From JAGOBP01 sp964550855 (GTDB lineage: Bacteria; Chloroflexota; Anaerolineae; Fen-1058): a stretch of 64,000 nucleotides of DNA. Position numbers and translations under genes: made by a program. Positions 30,801 through 42,290 of the stretch are shown here, in pieces; the first letter of the stretch is position 1, and every line of letters starts with the position of its first letter. The DNA is taken from the NCBI GenBank assembly GCA_964550855.1, contig CAZKBQ010000007.1, forward strand, positions 44,124 through 108,123, in the 5' to 3' direction. The notes beneath the pieces were generated by a model. The model was not told the origin of the DNA. It ran no database searches and saw only the letters and a list, made by a program, of their open reading frames with translations.

Positions 30801-32566
30801 TAGAAGAACGTAATTGCACCCGGTCCGGGATCGGGCATGTCCGGCACGTTGGCCACGCTCACGCCGCGAGGATAAGCCGTATCTTCGCCGGCTGGCGTCG
30901 TCCACTGATGCGGCGTGCCGTCGCTGATCCAGGGGGTGATGCCGCCGTGCAAGTGCAGCGTGGCGCGGTTGTCAGAGAAGCAGGTGCGCGGCTTGTTGGG
31001 CTGATCGCACTCTGGATTGCGCACGCTGTCGTAGACGGTTCCCAGGTCGGTCGCCATTTCCAACGGCACACCGTTGGGATCGAGCAACATCCGATCGGGG
31101 CCAGGGCCGGCACCCATGAGCGTGGTGTCAACCGGGAGGAACAGGTCGCCGCCAGACCCGGTCGGCAGCAAGTTGCGGAACAGGATGCGAACCGGGCGAT
31201 CCTTGGTGGCGACGATCGTTGGCCCAAGATAGTGCGGCAGATCGACGCCATATGCCTGGCTGCCATCGGGCAGGAGAATGGGCGTAGGTGGAACGTTGGG
31301 ATCGAAGTTCTCATTGCTCAGAGCAATGTGATTGCCCGGCACGACGGCCGTCGACAGCTGGACGTAGCCGCGCAGCAGCGTGGGCGGCAGGTCGCTGTGG
31401 AACTTCATGCGATATTGCACCAGGCCGATCTCGTAGTAATCTGAGCCGGGGTAAGTGGTTTTGTCAGGCACTGCCACCGGAATGTATTGGCCGAGATTGT
31501 TGACCCCATCGGGCCCAAGACCGGGCAGCGTATCGACAAATTTCCTGATGCCGGGGGTCAGATAACCCGCGCCCGGGTTGGTCACAGAGACTGCGGTGAC
31601 CGCGCCCAGTACTGAGATGTGCGCTGTGGCGCTGGCATACTTGTCAGTCGGTTCACCCGGCTTTGTCTCGGCGATGGTCACCGTGGGCACCGAGTCGTAC
31701 CCTGCGCCGCCGTTGGTCACATCGATCGAGCCGATGCCGATGGTAGCCACGACTTGGGCGGGCGTGCTGAATTTGGGCTCTTTGCCATCGGGCGATGTTT
31801 GGCGGCGTACCTTGGACGCCCAGCTGGGTCGCAGGGCGCCTGCGTCGGCGATTGTAACCGTCGGTGCGTACGAGTAGCCAGAGCCAGGATTGATGATCTC
31901 GACCTTGGTGATTGTCCCGCTGAGCGGCCCGCTGGTGGCCACGACTGCCGCACCCGTTGCCTGTACGCCGCCGGGGAGATCGGGCAGCGAAAATTCAAGG
32001 ACGGGATGAACGTAGTCTGTGCCACCATCGATCAGCGTGAGGTTGTCGACGTAGCCATTGGGCACGGCCGTGGCCTGAACATCCGGGTTGCCGCCGCTGA
32101 TGGTGACCGTCGGCGTGTAGAAGCCGAAGCCGGCTTCATCCACTTGGATGTCGGTGATGACACCCAGCGAGATGGTGGCTACGGCGGTCGCTTGTACCGA
32201 GGGTGTTACCCCGGCAGCCGTAATCGTCACATTCGGCGGGGTGAGATACCCACTACCCGGATTGGTGACGGTGACAGAGGCGATACCGCCCGTCTTGGGA
32301 TCGACGACGGCTACCGCCTCAGGCAGCGTGGCATTAGGCAATGCTGTGCCGCCGCTGAACTGGACGATCGCATCGGGGAGTACCTGCGGGCTGTTGGCCC
32401 AGTTCGGATAGGGCCCAAAATAATGCGGAATCTTGGTGGGATCGGGCGCGGCTGGGCCACCCTGCGCCGACGCCAGGTTGCTGGGGCTCAGGCTGATGGG
32501 GCCCAGCACCAGCGAGGCAACAACAAACAACGAAAAAACGAGATTGACTAATTTGCGTTTACTCAC
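27803..32566 (-). CDS. giant secreted multicopper oxidase with GSGY repeats and fibronectin type III domains
   Basis: About 1587 residues. A signal peptide (SKRKLVNLVFSLFVVASLVLG..., cleavage after ASA) leads to at least five repeats of the type VTNPGSGYLTPPNVTI (about 75-400). The oxidase core has all four copper motifs: HLHGG (~537), HDHAWG (~599), HPLHFHLF (~1147) and WHCHILSHEEMDMM (~1267; T1 Cys, His and axial Met). Two to three fibronectin type III-like domains follow to the end. It should oxidise an organic or metal substrate with reduction of O2; the substrate cannot be read from sequence. Start: GTG 32566 behind GGAGAG. It is the last gene of a copper-related run on the minus strand. 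Confidence 0.92.
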   Translation of the reverse strand: MSKRKLVNLVFSLFVVASLVLGPISLSPSNLASAQGGPAAPDPTKIPHYFGPYPNWANSPQVLPDAIVQFSGGTALPNATLPEAVAVVDPKTGGIASVTVTNPGSGYLTPPNVTITAAGVTPSVQATAVATISLGVITDIQVDEAGFGFYTPTVTISGGNPDVQATAVPNGYVDNLTLIDGGTDYVHPVLEFSLPDLPGGVQATGAAVVATSGPLSGTITKVEIINPGSGYSYAPTVTIADAGALRPSWASKVRRQTSPDGKEPKFSTPAQVVATIGIGSIDVTNGGAGYDSVPTVTIAETKPGEPTDKYASATAHISVLGAVTAVSVTNPGAGYLTPGIRKFVDTLPGLGPDGVNNLGQYIPVAVPDKTTYPGSDYYEIGLVQYRMKFHSDLPPTLLRGYVQLSTAVVPGNHIALSNENFDPNVPPTPILLPDGSQAYGVDLPHYLGPTIVATKDRPVRILFRNLLPTGSGGDLFLPVDTTLMGAGPGPDRMLLDPNGVPLEMATDLGTVYDSVRNPECDQPNKPRTCFSDNRATLHLHGGITPWISDGTPHQWTTPAGEDTAYPRGVSVANVPDMPDPGPGAITFFYTNQQSARLMFYHDHAWGITRLNVYAGEAAGYLLTDDAEQKLFVDDNPDPNINNAPYQDLGLGIPLIIQDKTFVPSPDVMAQQDPTWDYSRWGGEGNLWAAHVYMPAQNPGDPSGMSAFGRWMYGPWFWPPAKTAKYQPIANPYYDPTCDPNVAAFCEPALIPGTPNISVGMEQFNDTPVVNGTAYPTMSVDPKSYRFRILNAANDRFFNLSLYVADPRTGTLSEVALNPAELAAAQTDPVVFPTPDTTWSKPGPNWIQIGTEGGFLPAPVVVPPHPITWITDPTRFDVGNVDQHSLLLAPAERADVIVDFSQFRGKTLILYNDAPAAFPARVPSYDYYTGGPDLSPVGVPTVLPGYGPNTRTVMQIKVSMAAPAVPFDRPNTTNDRLGQLEGIFAHHADGTGLFESSVDPIVVGQAAYNSAYGTDFVASGWCNSPTNPTARCDGYARIAEGSQPTDLFGFNTLGAPNAKMQIPFQPKGIHDEMNSASFDEFGRMTANIGLEAPGATPLLQNITLYPYVNPSTENLDSSGMPSALNVTPIMSAADGTQIWKITHNGVDTHPLHFHLFNVQVLNRVTWDNIIIPPDPTELGWKDTVRISPLEDTIVVMRPIVPSMPFGVPDSIRPLNPMMPIGARGNQNGVNGNQAGFNNTDAAGNPIPPIVNELVNFAWEYVWHCHILSHEEMDMMRPMSVKVTTAKPPALTLLTAVATAPTADTPQVALTWTDPTPPTDPATLGNPANEIGFRVERQTGTNPNAPWVVVATALANQTSYVDTSVGSGTVYRYRITAFTTAGSTTSALRSVVTPAGTKPVAPSNLTAAMVSSTQARLTWSDNASNETGFVIERSTNGGAFVVIGTAGRRNGTGSVTYNDSTVTPANTYAYRVAAVNGSVMSAYSNSASVDILPSAPTNLVSPSKTSTSITLRWTRTQNTPPATGYVIWSSPDGATWTQVAMVGNVTTYTDTGLTPNTRYYYKVRAYMIGVNEKYYFSNFSNTINLLTSR

Positions 32567-32581
32567 GGCTTCTCTCCTTCT

Positions 32582-32594
32582 TGACACAGTGTCA
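32582..32594. promoter_or_regulatory. palindrome TGACACAGTGTCA in the oxidase leader
   Basis: A 13-bp perfect inverted repeat ending 16 bases upstream of the GTG start and adjoining the ribosome-binding site. It could be an operator or a small mRNA hairpin affecting translation. Confidence 0.4.
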
Positions 32595-32664
32595 GGACAC
32601 GGCTCGCAACGAATCAATGTGATTACAAAAATTTGTTGATCGATGACACTTCGGGTGATCTTCA

Positions 32665-32697
32665 AATACTTATAATCAGTATTCAAGATACTGCCAA
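32665..32697 (-). promoter_or_regulatory. multicopper oxidase promoter with overlapping inverted repeat
   Basis: Minus strand: TTGGCA (32697 to 32692), 17 bp, TATAAG (32674 to 32669). AATACT-7-AGTATT (32665-32683) overlaps the -10, and AGTATCTTGAATACT lies in the spacer. Such placement is typical of a repressor or response-regulator site; the regulator is unknown. Confidence 0.55.
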
Positions 32698-32970
32698 AAT
32701 TGACACAGCGCACCCAGCCTGGGGGGAGAACTCTGACCCTCAAACAGGCGAGTCTTTTTACTGACTGATTGGCGAGGGGTAACCTGGCCGATCGGCCAGG
32801 GGGCGGTCATAGTCGCATGTCGAGGCTCCGATGAACCTGCCTGGCCCGGCAGGTGGCGGTGTAAACCGGAATTGGCTCCGCCGCGGAGGGATTGTGGGCG
32901 GTTTGTTCGTACAGAGTCTGCAGCGTTTCCGCGCGGGCTGGCGCCGGGCGGCTCGATCGAGGATTAGGTT

Positions 32971-33519
32971 TCAATCGGTGGCTGATAGCGGCTCATTTTC
33001 GGGACGGCAATTCCAGCCCCACGGGCATCTGGGCCCTTTGCAGGGGACATTGGGCCGCGGCGTGAAGGTCGGCTCGATGGCTTCGCGTTCCTGGCGGGGG
33101 GTCTGGTAGGCGGCGCGAATGGTGCCGGCCAGCTCGTCAGAGGAAATATTCTTTAGCACGCAGCCGACGGCGCCATTGTCCAACATGTTTTGCAGCATGT
33201 TTTCACCCTGAAAACTGGACATGGCTATCACCTGAATTGACGGATGATGATAGCGCATCATGCGCATGGCGGCCACGCTGCACAGTCCCGGCATGTCCAG
33301 ATCCATCAGCACCACGTCTGGATTGATCTGGGTGCATAGCTGCACGGCTTCATCGCTGTTGGCGGCCTCGCCTACCAGTTCCAGATCGTCAAATGCCTTG
33401 ATGCACAACTTCAGGCCGCTGCGGACCACTGCCAGATCATCGACCACGAGAACCCGTATGGCACGGGGCGCCGTGTCATGCGCACGGGATTGAGCGGGCA
33501 GGTATTGAGGCGTTAGCAT
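32971..33519 (-). CDS. stand-alone receiver-domain protein with Cys-containing tail
   Basis: 182 residues. The receiver domain is complete: RVLVVDDLAVVRSG, acceptor Asp in DVVLMDLDMPG (~72), conserved Ser/Thr region VIAMSSF and the Lys in CVLKNIS (~120). It resembles the NarL-family receiver encoded by the next upstream gene, but the LuxR-type DNA-binding domain is missing. Instead it ends in a ~40-residue tail with CKGPRCPWGWNC (~158-170), three Cys that could bind a metal. It may act as a phosphate sink or metal-linked modulator for the neighbouring kinase. No ribosome-binding site is obvious before the ATG at 33519. Confidence 0.82.
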   Translation of the reverse strand: MLTPQYLPAQSRAHDTAPRAIRVLVVDDLAVVRSGLKLCIKAFDDLELVGEAANSDEAVQLCTQINPDVVLMDLDMPGLCSVAAMRMMRYHHPSIQVIAMSSFQGENMLQNMLDNGAVGCVLKNISSDELAGTIRAAYQTPRQEREAIEPTFTPRPNVPCKGPRCPWGWNCRPENEPLSATD

Positions 33520-33589
33520 GATGATTCGGCCAGGCCGACAAACAGGATTTGTCCATCACTTTGCAGACACTGTCAGATTAAAATGAAAA

Positions 33590-33618
33590 CTCCCTGCAAG
33601 CGCCATGCTTGCAGGGAG
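33590..33618 (-). terminator. intrinsic terminator of the NarL-type regulator gene
   Basis: Perfect 11-bp stem CTCCCTGCAAG / CTTGCAGGGAG with a seven-base loop. On the minus strand it is followed by TTTTCATTTTA. Confidence 0.88.
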
Positions 33619-33689
33619 ATTAAAGCCCGATCTTTCGGCCAGTTTTTTACCTGCCTGAACGGCCAGCCGGCACCTGTCCGGCAATTCGC

Positions 33690-34331
33690 TTAATTCAACA
33701 AATGGTGTTGCAGGGCCACCGCCACGGCTTCCGCGCGGCTGCTGGCATTCAGCTTTGACAGGATGCTGCTGACGTGAAACTTCACCGTCGATAGACCGAT
33801 CACCAGCTCCGAGGCAATTTCGTGATTGTTCAGACCGGCGATCATCAGGCGCAGCACTTCTTTCTCGCGCGGGGTCAGGTCGAAACCCGGCTGCGGCGCT
33901 TCTGACAGCGCGTGCACCAGCGCCTGGGTCGCTTCCGGCGCCAGTGTTGCGCGGCCGTTGTAGGCGGCCTGAATGGCATTGGCCAGGTCCTCAGCCGAGA
34001 CATTCTTGAGCAGGTAACTGATCGCCCCGGCTTTCAAGGCAGCCTGCACCGTCTGATCGTCCGCAAAACTGGTCAGCGCAATCACCTGAATTGCCGGGAA
34101 TTTCTGGCGAATCAGCCGGGTGGCGGCGACGCCGCCCATGCCCGGCATCATCAAATCCATCAGGACCACATCGGGCTGCAGCTGCTCGCAGGCCTGAAGC
34201 CCTTCTTCACCGCTGCCGGCTTCGCCCACCGGCTCCAGCTGATCAAAGGCCAGCAGGAAGAACCGCAGGCCATTCCGGACGACCGCATGGTCGTCCACAA
34301 TGAGAACTCGAATTCGCCGATCACCAATCAT
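33690..34331 (-). CDS. NarL/FixJ-family response regulator
   Basis: 213 residues. The receiver domain has RVLIVDDHAVVRNGL, acceptor Asp in DVVLMDLMMPGM (~58) and Lys in YLLKNVS (~108). The C-terminal LuxR-type helix-turn-helix reads LTPREKEVLRLMIAGLNNHEIASELVIGLSTVKFHVSSILSKL (~150-192). It activates or represses promoters once phosphorylated. The gene overlaps the end of the preceding kinase gene by 11 bases, so the two form a translationally coupled two-component pair. A plausible target is the nearby oxidase promoter with its inverted repeats, which is inference from position. Confidence 0.94.
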   Translation of the reverse strand: MIGDRRIRVLIVDDHAVVRNGLRFFLLAFDQLEPVGEAGSGEEGLQACEQLQPDVVLMDLMMPGMGGVAATRLIRQKFPAIQVIALTSFADDQTVQAALKAGAISYLLKNVSAEDLANAIQAAYNGRATLAPEATQALVHALSEAPQPGFDLTPREKEVLRLMIAGLNNHEIASELVIGLSTVKFHVSSILSKLNASSRAEAVAVALQHHLLN

Positions 34332-37300
34332 GGTTGCCTGCCTGCTGAGGTTTGGGCCACATTACGACAATTTGCGTTCCGCAGCCGGGGGTGCTGTCAA
34401 CGGCAAAATCTGCATCGATGGCTTCTGCCCGCTCGCGCATGATCCCCAGTCCCAGATGATCGCCTGAGATGCCGCTTTGAACAAAACCACGGCCGTCGTC
34501 GCTGATGCTTAATTCCGCGCCGGCCGGCTGGCCGGTGGCCGGGGCCATGTCGCCTGTCAGCGTGAGGTATTGCAGCCGGACGAGCGCCTGACCGGCATTG
34601 GCATGCTTGGCCACGTTGTTCAATGCTTCCTGCGCGATGCGATAGAATGCCACTTGCACATCGGGCGGCAGAGAGCCATCGCCGTCTGTGATGACCTCCA
34701 CCGGCACGCGCGTGCGGCTGGTGATAGCTTCGGCCAACTGTCGCAGCAGATCGCCCAGTCGCGTCTCCACCAACACATTGGGCCGCAGTTCCACCAGCAA
34801 GGTGCGCATTTCGGCCAAGGCGCCGCGTGTAAGGCGGCTGAGCTCATTCAAACATTGCTGCCCCTCATCGGGGTGACGTGTCCACAACCGCGGCAGCACT
34901 TGCGCCGCCAGACTGGCCGAGAACAGCGTTTGCGACACGGAATCGTGCAGGTCGCGGGCCAGCCGCTGGCGCTCCTGCATGGTGGCCAGGTCCTGCGCCT
35001 GCTCGTATAGCCGGGCGTTTTCAAGAGCCAGGATGGCTTGATTGGCAAACGCCATTGCCAGATCGGCGCGGCGTTGCGTAAAGTAATTCGGCTGGCTGTG
35101 TGATACCGCCAGCATGCCCACAATCTGATCGGAAAGAACCAGCGGCACTCCCAGCCACGATCGGATGTAGCTGAGCGTACCGGACAGCAAGTCGCCCAGG
35201 GTTTCTCGAAAGGCTCGCGCCAGCGAGCTGGGCCCCAGTACGTCGGCGATGATCACCGGCTGGGGGCGCGCCAGTATCACCTGGCCTAGCGGTGAGTCCA
35301 TGGTGAAGTGCAGCTGCCGTGACTCGGACTCTGGAATCGGCCCCTGGTGCGCGGTGACAATCAGATCACGGCCGGAGAGGGACAGGATGGTCGCGCCTGT
35401 ATACTCCACCACCGATCGAAGTTGATTCAGAATCAGGCGCAGCAGCGGCTTTGTTTCCAACGTGCGCGTCATGGTGTGCGAAAATTCCAGCAACATGCTC
35501 AACTCGTGAGTGCGCTCCTGCACGCGCTGCTCCAGCCGCATGTAGGCTTCCACCTGCGCGCTCACATCGCGCACCACGTTCAGGACGTGAGTCTGGCCGT
35601 AGTACACCAGACCGACCGCCCGTGTTTCCACATAGAACGGTCGATCATCGCGGCGCAGATGAACGGCCTGGGCCTCAAAGGTCTGGCCCGCCCGCACGGC
35701 CTGCACGCCGGATGCAAACACGTGCCGGTGCGCGGGATGGATAAAGGACAAAATGCGTCGACCGTTGTTGTCGGCCGGATCCCAGCCGTGCATGGCGCAG
35801 AATGCCGGGTTCGTCTCCACCAGCAAGCCGTCCAGGGTGGTGATGGCCAGGCCGTCGGCGGTGGCTTCGAACACGCTGCGATACAATCGCTCTTGCTCCA
35901 TCAGCGCCTGCTCCACGTGTTTGCGTTCGGTGATGTCGCGATTGCTGACACGGCGCCCCAGCGCCCGGCCCGCTTCATCAAACACCGGCCGGCACACGTG
36001 CGCGATCCAGCGCATCGTTCCGTCGCGCCGGATGAGCCGGAAGTCGATCGGGACGACCTCGCCCGGTTCGGGGGCCTGATGGGTGTGCTCGACCATCAAA
36101 TGACGATCATCCGGGTGGATGATATTGATCAGCAGCTTGGGATCGGCCGCAAACGCCTCGGCTTGATAGCCCGTCACCCGCTCGCAAGACGGCGTCATAT
36201 AAATCACCGATTGATCCGGCCCCACCCAGTATTCCCAGTCGTAGGTGAAATCGGCGATCGTGCGGAACCGGATCTCGCTTTGCCGCAGCGCCTCTTCCGA
36301 TAGTTTGCGCTCCGTCACATCGCGGATGAAGCTGACGATCATGTACCCGTTGTCGGTCTTGATGGTCGAAGGCAGCGGCTGGATGATGCGCTGGGTGCCA
36401 TCGGGTCGCAGAATGGGCCGCTCGGCCGACAGATCCACCTTGGGCAGCTGTCCATCGCGCAGCAGCGCCCGGCTGTACGCGGCGACCTGCTCATGACGCT
36501 CCGGCGAGTGCTGTTCCGGCAGACCCAGCCGCGCCTGAACATCCCAGATATATTGGCCCAACGCCGCTTCACGCGGGATCCCCGTGATCTGTTCCTGGCC
36601 GCGATTCCATTCCAGCACAACGCCTGATTCGTCAACCAGCGTAATGCCGTCCACCGAATGTTCCACGATGGTGCGGAACTTGGCCTCGCTGGCCTGCAAC
36701 GCTTCGTTCGTCTCCAGCAGTGCCGCGGTGCGCTCTTTGACCCGCAGCTCCAACTCGTCGTGGGCGCGGCGCAGTTCTTCCTCCATCTCCACCCGGCGCG
36801 TGATGTCGCGCGTAATGGAAACGATGCCAGCCGGCTGATCGTCGGCATCCAGCAGCAGCGCCGAGTCCACTTCGCCGATGAAGGTGCTGCCGTCCCCGCG
36901 GCGCATCAACAGCTGCCGCGTATCCACCGCCGTCAGGCCGTCAAACAGCCGCGTCAGCGCGGCCTGGACGCTCGGATGATCGCTCTCAGCCACGCCGCTG
37001 ATCAACGGCTCGCCGATGATCTCGCCCAGATCGTCATAGCCAAAGAGCGTGCGCGCTTTTTCCGACGCGAACGTGATGCGCCCCTGCCGATCGGTGACGG
37101 TGACGGCGTCGGGCGAGGCGATCAACAGCGTGCGATACAACGCCTCCGATTCGCGCAGCTGCTGCGTCACCCGGCGGCGCACCGTAATCTCGCTATGGAG
37201 TTCAGCGTTGGCCTGCATCAGTTCTGTGGTGCGTTGTTTGACCCGCGCTTCCAGATCATCGTAGGCATGCCGCAGCTCTTCGGTGCGCTGACGTACCGCC

Positions 37301-38196
37301 CGCGTCAGCCGGGATTGCTGGCCGGCCATCACCAGCGTCAACAGTGTCAGCACGCTCACCACTGCCAGTCCCGCTGCCTCAAACGGCCATAGCTGCTCCT
37401 GAATGAGCGCATCCCAGCTAAGTCGGGGCGCGGCCGCCAGGACCCAATCATGCTGTAAACTGATGAGGTGGTAAGTGACGGGGGCGCGAGTCATCACTTC
37501 CTCGGCGCCATACAAGATTCGCCCCCAGTCATTGCGCAGCGCGATCTCAATCTCCGGTTGCCCTTCACCCAGCCGGACTTCATCGAGGATGGTCTGAAAG
37601 TCAAGGCCCAGCGCCACCAGCCCCCACAATTCGGTGCCGCGATAAACGGGATAATAAGCCGTAATCTGACCTCTGCCGGATTGGGTCTGCACCAGATCGC
37701 CCAGCGCGACCTGCCGGCCGTCAATGGCGCGATTGATGGCCGCTTCAATATCCGGCGGTTGACCGTGCATCAGATCGACGCCCCGCCGATCAGCATTGCC
37801 GTCAGCCGGAAAAACGTAGTGCTGAACGCCGCCGGGCGCGATGGCGATGTAATCCACGCCCGGCACATTCTGATGCAGCCAGGTTGAAGCGAGATTGGTC
37901 TCTTCGACCATGTCGGATTCGTCGTGATGCGAGAGGATAAAGGCGGCCATGCTCTGCAGCACAATCGCCCGGCGGCTGATGGCGCTGACCAACGCATTGC
38001 CATCATGCACCACATCGGCCGATAACTGCGCCCGCTTCTCCGCCAGCAGTTGATCACGATACCAGTTGACGATCAAGAACCAGCCGGCCAGCAGGCTGAT
38101 GAATACCAGCGCCGTTATCACCCCGGTGCGGAAAAAGCCGGTCCCTGATCGTTCTCTGGCGTCCCCCAGAATCTGTTCGTGAAGCCGATCCTTCAT
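34321..38196 (-). CDS. membrane multi-PAS sensor histidine kinase (CHASE-PAS-GAF-HisKA_3)
   Basis: About 1291 residues. A transmembrane segment (TGVITALVFISLLAGWFLIVN), an extracytoplasmic CHASE-like domain (~45-260) and a second segment (FEAAGLAVVSVLTLLTLVMA) are followed by about five PAS/PAC units, each recognisable by phrases such as LYRTLLIASPDAVTVTDRQGRITF, DRNITERKH and VVRDVSAQVEA. A GAF domain (MTRTLETKPLLRLILNQLR on) precedes a HisKA_3 helix with RDLHDSVSQTLFSASLAAQ and a HATPase with NNVAKHANA and DDGRGF. The start is ATG 38196 behind AAAGG. Its partner is the NarL regulator that overlaps it. Its place after copZ-copA suggests a link with copper or redox, not proven. Confidence 0.93.
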   Translation of the reverse strand: MKDRLHEQILGDARERSGTGFFRTGVITALVFISLLAGWFLIVNWYRDQLLAEKRAQLSADVVHDGNALVSAISRRAIVLQSMAAFILSHHDESDMVEETNLASTWLHQNVPGVDYIAIAPGGVQHYVFPADGNADRRGVDLMHGQPPDIEAAINRAIDGRQVALGDLVQTQSGRGQITAYYPVYRGTELWGLVALGLDFQTILDEVRLGEGQPEIEIALRNDWGRILYGAEEVMTRAPVTYHLISLQHDWVLAAAPRLSWDALIQEQLWPFEAAGLAVVSVLTLLTLVMAGQQSRLTRAVRQRTEELRHAYDDLEARVKQRTTELMQANAELHSEITVRRRVTQQLRESEALYRTLLIASPDAVTVTDRQGRITFASEKARTLFGYDDLGEIIGEPLISGVAESDHPSVQAALTRLFDGLTAVDTRQLLMRRGDGSTFIGEVDSALLLDADDQPAGIVSITRDITRRVEMEEELRRAHDELELRVKERTAALLETNEALQASEAKFRTIVEHSVDGITLVDESGVVLEWNRGQEQITGIPREAALGQYIWDVQARLGLPEQHSPERHEQVAAYSRALLRDGQLPKVDLSAERPILRPDGTQRIIQPLPSTIKTDNGYMIVSFIRDVTERKLSEEALRQSEIRFRTIADFTYDWEYWVGPDQSVIYMTPSCERVTGYQAEAFAADPKLLINIIHPDDRHLMVEHTHQAPEPGEVVPIDFRLIRRDGTMRWIAHVCRPVFDEAGRALGRRVSNRDITERKHVEQALMEQERLYRSVFEATADGLAITTLDGLLVETNPAFCAMHGWDPADNNGRRILSFIHPAHRHVFASGVQAVRAGQTFEAQAVHLRRDDRPFYVETRAVGLVYYGQTHVLNVVRDVSAQVEAYMRLEQRVQERTHELSMLLEFSHTMTRTLETKPLLRLILNQLRSVVEYTGATILSLSGRDLIVTAHQGPIPESESRQLHFTMDSPLGQVILARPQPVIIADVLGPSSLARAFRETLGDLLSGTLSYIRSWLGVPLVLSDQIVGMLAVSHSQPNYFTQRRADLAMAFANQAILALENARLYEQAQDLATMQERQRLARDLHDSVSQTLFSASLAAQVLPRLWTRHPDEGQQCLNELSRLTRGALAEMRTLLVELRPNVLVETRLGDLLRQLAEAITSRTRVPVEVITDGDGSLPPDVQVAFYRIAQEALNNVAKHANAGQALVRLQYLTLTGDMAPATGQPAGAELSISDDGRGFVQSGISGDHLGLGIMRERAEAIDADFAVDSTPGCGTQIVVMWPKPQQAGNHDW

Positions 38197-38246
38197 GGAA
38201 GGCCTTTCACGCCGTGGTGCGGCTTGCAGCCGGCCCGATGGCAAAC

Positions 38247-41534
<3,288 letters not shown>

Positions 41535-41712
41535 ATCTCACCACATTCTCATCGGCCGCCGGCTTAAGGGCGCGGCGACCTGATGTACTTGGAGAGCGGC
41601 AACGCGTGAACGGGCGAAGGCGATGGCATCGGGCGTAGCGGCTTGCAAGATCGCGGGATTGCGCTGCGCCGGACAAGCCACGGTTTGGCAGAGACGCCAT
41701 TAATGAATTTGA

Positions 41713-41928
41713 TCAAGCGGGGTGGTCTTCAGGCGGGTAACCGATTTCTTGCAGAAGGTCCCGGATTCCGCCCCAGCTGGCGGGCGCACTCCACGTGACC
41801 GTCACTTGCTTCGTATCCAGATCAGCCTGCACCGATTGCACGCCTGCCAGATCGGCAACCTCGCGTTGAATGGTCGCCGTGCAATGACCGCAATGGATAT
41901 CCGGGGCGACAAACGTCTTTGTTTCCAT
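41713..41928 (-). CDS. copZ: heavy-metal-associated (CopZ-like) copper chaperone
   Basis: 71 residues, one HMA domain. The metal-binding motif reads APDIHCGHCTATIQREV (CxxC at residues ~13-16), followed by the typical beta-alpha-beta pattern GVQSVQADLDTKQVTVTWS. Small HMA proteins deliver Cu(I) to P1B ATPases, and the copA-type gene lies 178 bases downstream on the same strand. The ATG at 41928 has GGGAGGAG ten bases upstream, with the palindrome GAGCTGCAGCTC between the two. An upstream AT-rich stretch (41941-41985) contains weak -10-like sequences. Confidence 0.9.
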   Translation of the reverse strand: METKTFVAPDIHCGHCTATIQREVADLAGVQSVQADLDTKQVTVTWSAPASWGGIRDLLQEIGYPPEDHPA

Positions 41929-41940
41929 GAGCTGCAGCTC
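41929..41940. promoter_or_regulatory. palindrome GAGCTGCAGCTC at the copZ start
   Basis: A 12-bp perfect palindrome between the ribosome-binding site and the copZ ATG. It could form a small hairpin affecting initiation; no known copper-operator consensus is matched. Confidence 0.35.
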
Positions 41941-42120
41941 CTCCCGATTAAAGTTATTGAGAGTTGGACAATTTTAACATACTACATTTCCGCAGTGGGG
42001 TCTAAGGTTAAACGTCACCAAAAACGACTGAGTATTGGCAACTTCGGAAAGCCCAGCATAAATGTTACAACCGCGTACTTATCGTGTCCCGATTGGGTAT
42101 CCACGCCCGACGGGTTGCCC

Positions 42121-42205
42121 GGAGTGCACGTCAAGATTTTGCGCCAACGCCCATCAGGCGCGAATTCATTCGCTCGCCCTGCGCCACGCAAAATTGTGAC
42201 GCGCC
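42121..42205. repeat. inverted-repeat element related to 1731-1877
   Basis: CGTCAAGATTTTGCG and CGCAAAATTGTGACG pair at 13 of 15 positions around an inner part with GCGAATTCATTCGC (42160-42173). GGAGTGCACGTCAA (42121-42134) and GCGAATTCATTCGC are shared exactly with the spacer at 1731-1877. Confidence 0.5.
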
Positions 42206-42224
42206 TTTCGGTTTGGCGGCGCGC

Positions 42225-42253
42225 TTGACTTGTGGGTGCAGCAATTCTACAAT
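42225..42253 (+). promoter_or_regulatory. promoter of the large TPR protein gene
   Basis: TTGACT (42225-42230), 17-bp spacer, TACAAT (42248-42253), 37 bases before the ATG at 42291. Confidence 0.7.
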
Positions 42254-42290
42254 TCCTGCAGATTGCGACCCGTCCTCAAAAAGGATCCGC

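Larger units (their letters stand above)
32567..32970. other. 404-nt regulatory spacer upstream of the multicopper oxidase
   Basis: No gene is supported here. It holds the oxidase promoter and inverted repeats (listed separately), a perfect 18-bp palindrome CCTGGCCGATCGGCCAGG (32783-32800), a CCTGCC/GGCAGG hairpin (32835-32852) that might end the upstream receiver gene, and repeats of TGACAC (32582, 32643, 32701). Confidence 0.6.
41941..42290. other. divergent intergenic region between copZ and the large TPR gene
   Basis: 350 nt without a supported gene. The AT-rich first part (41945-42060) should carry the copZ promoter. The second part has an inverted-repeat element (42121-42205) and the promoter of the TPR gene (42225-42253). 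Confidence 0.6.
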
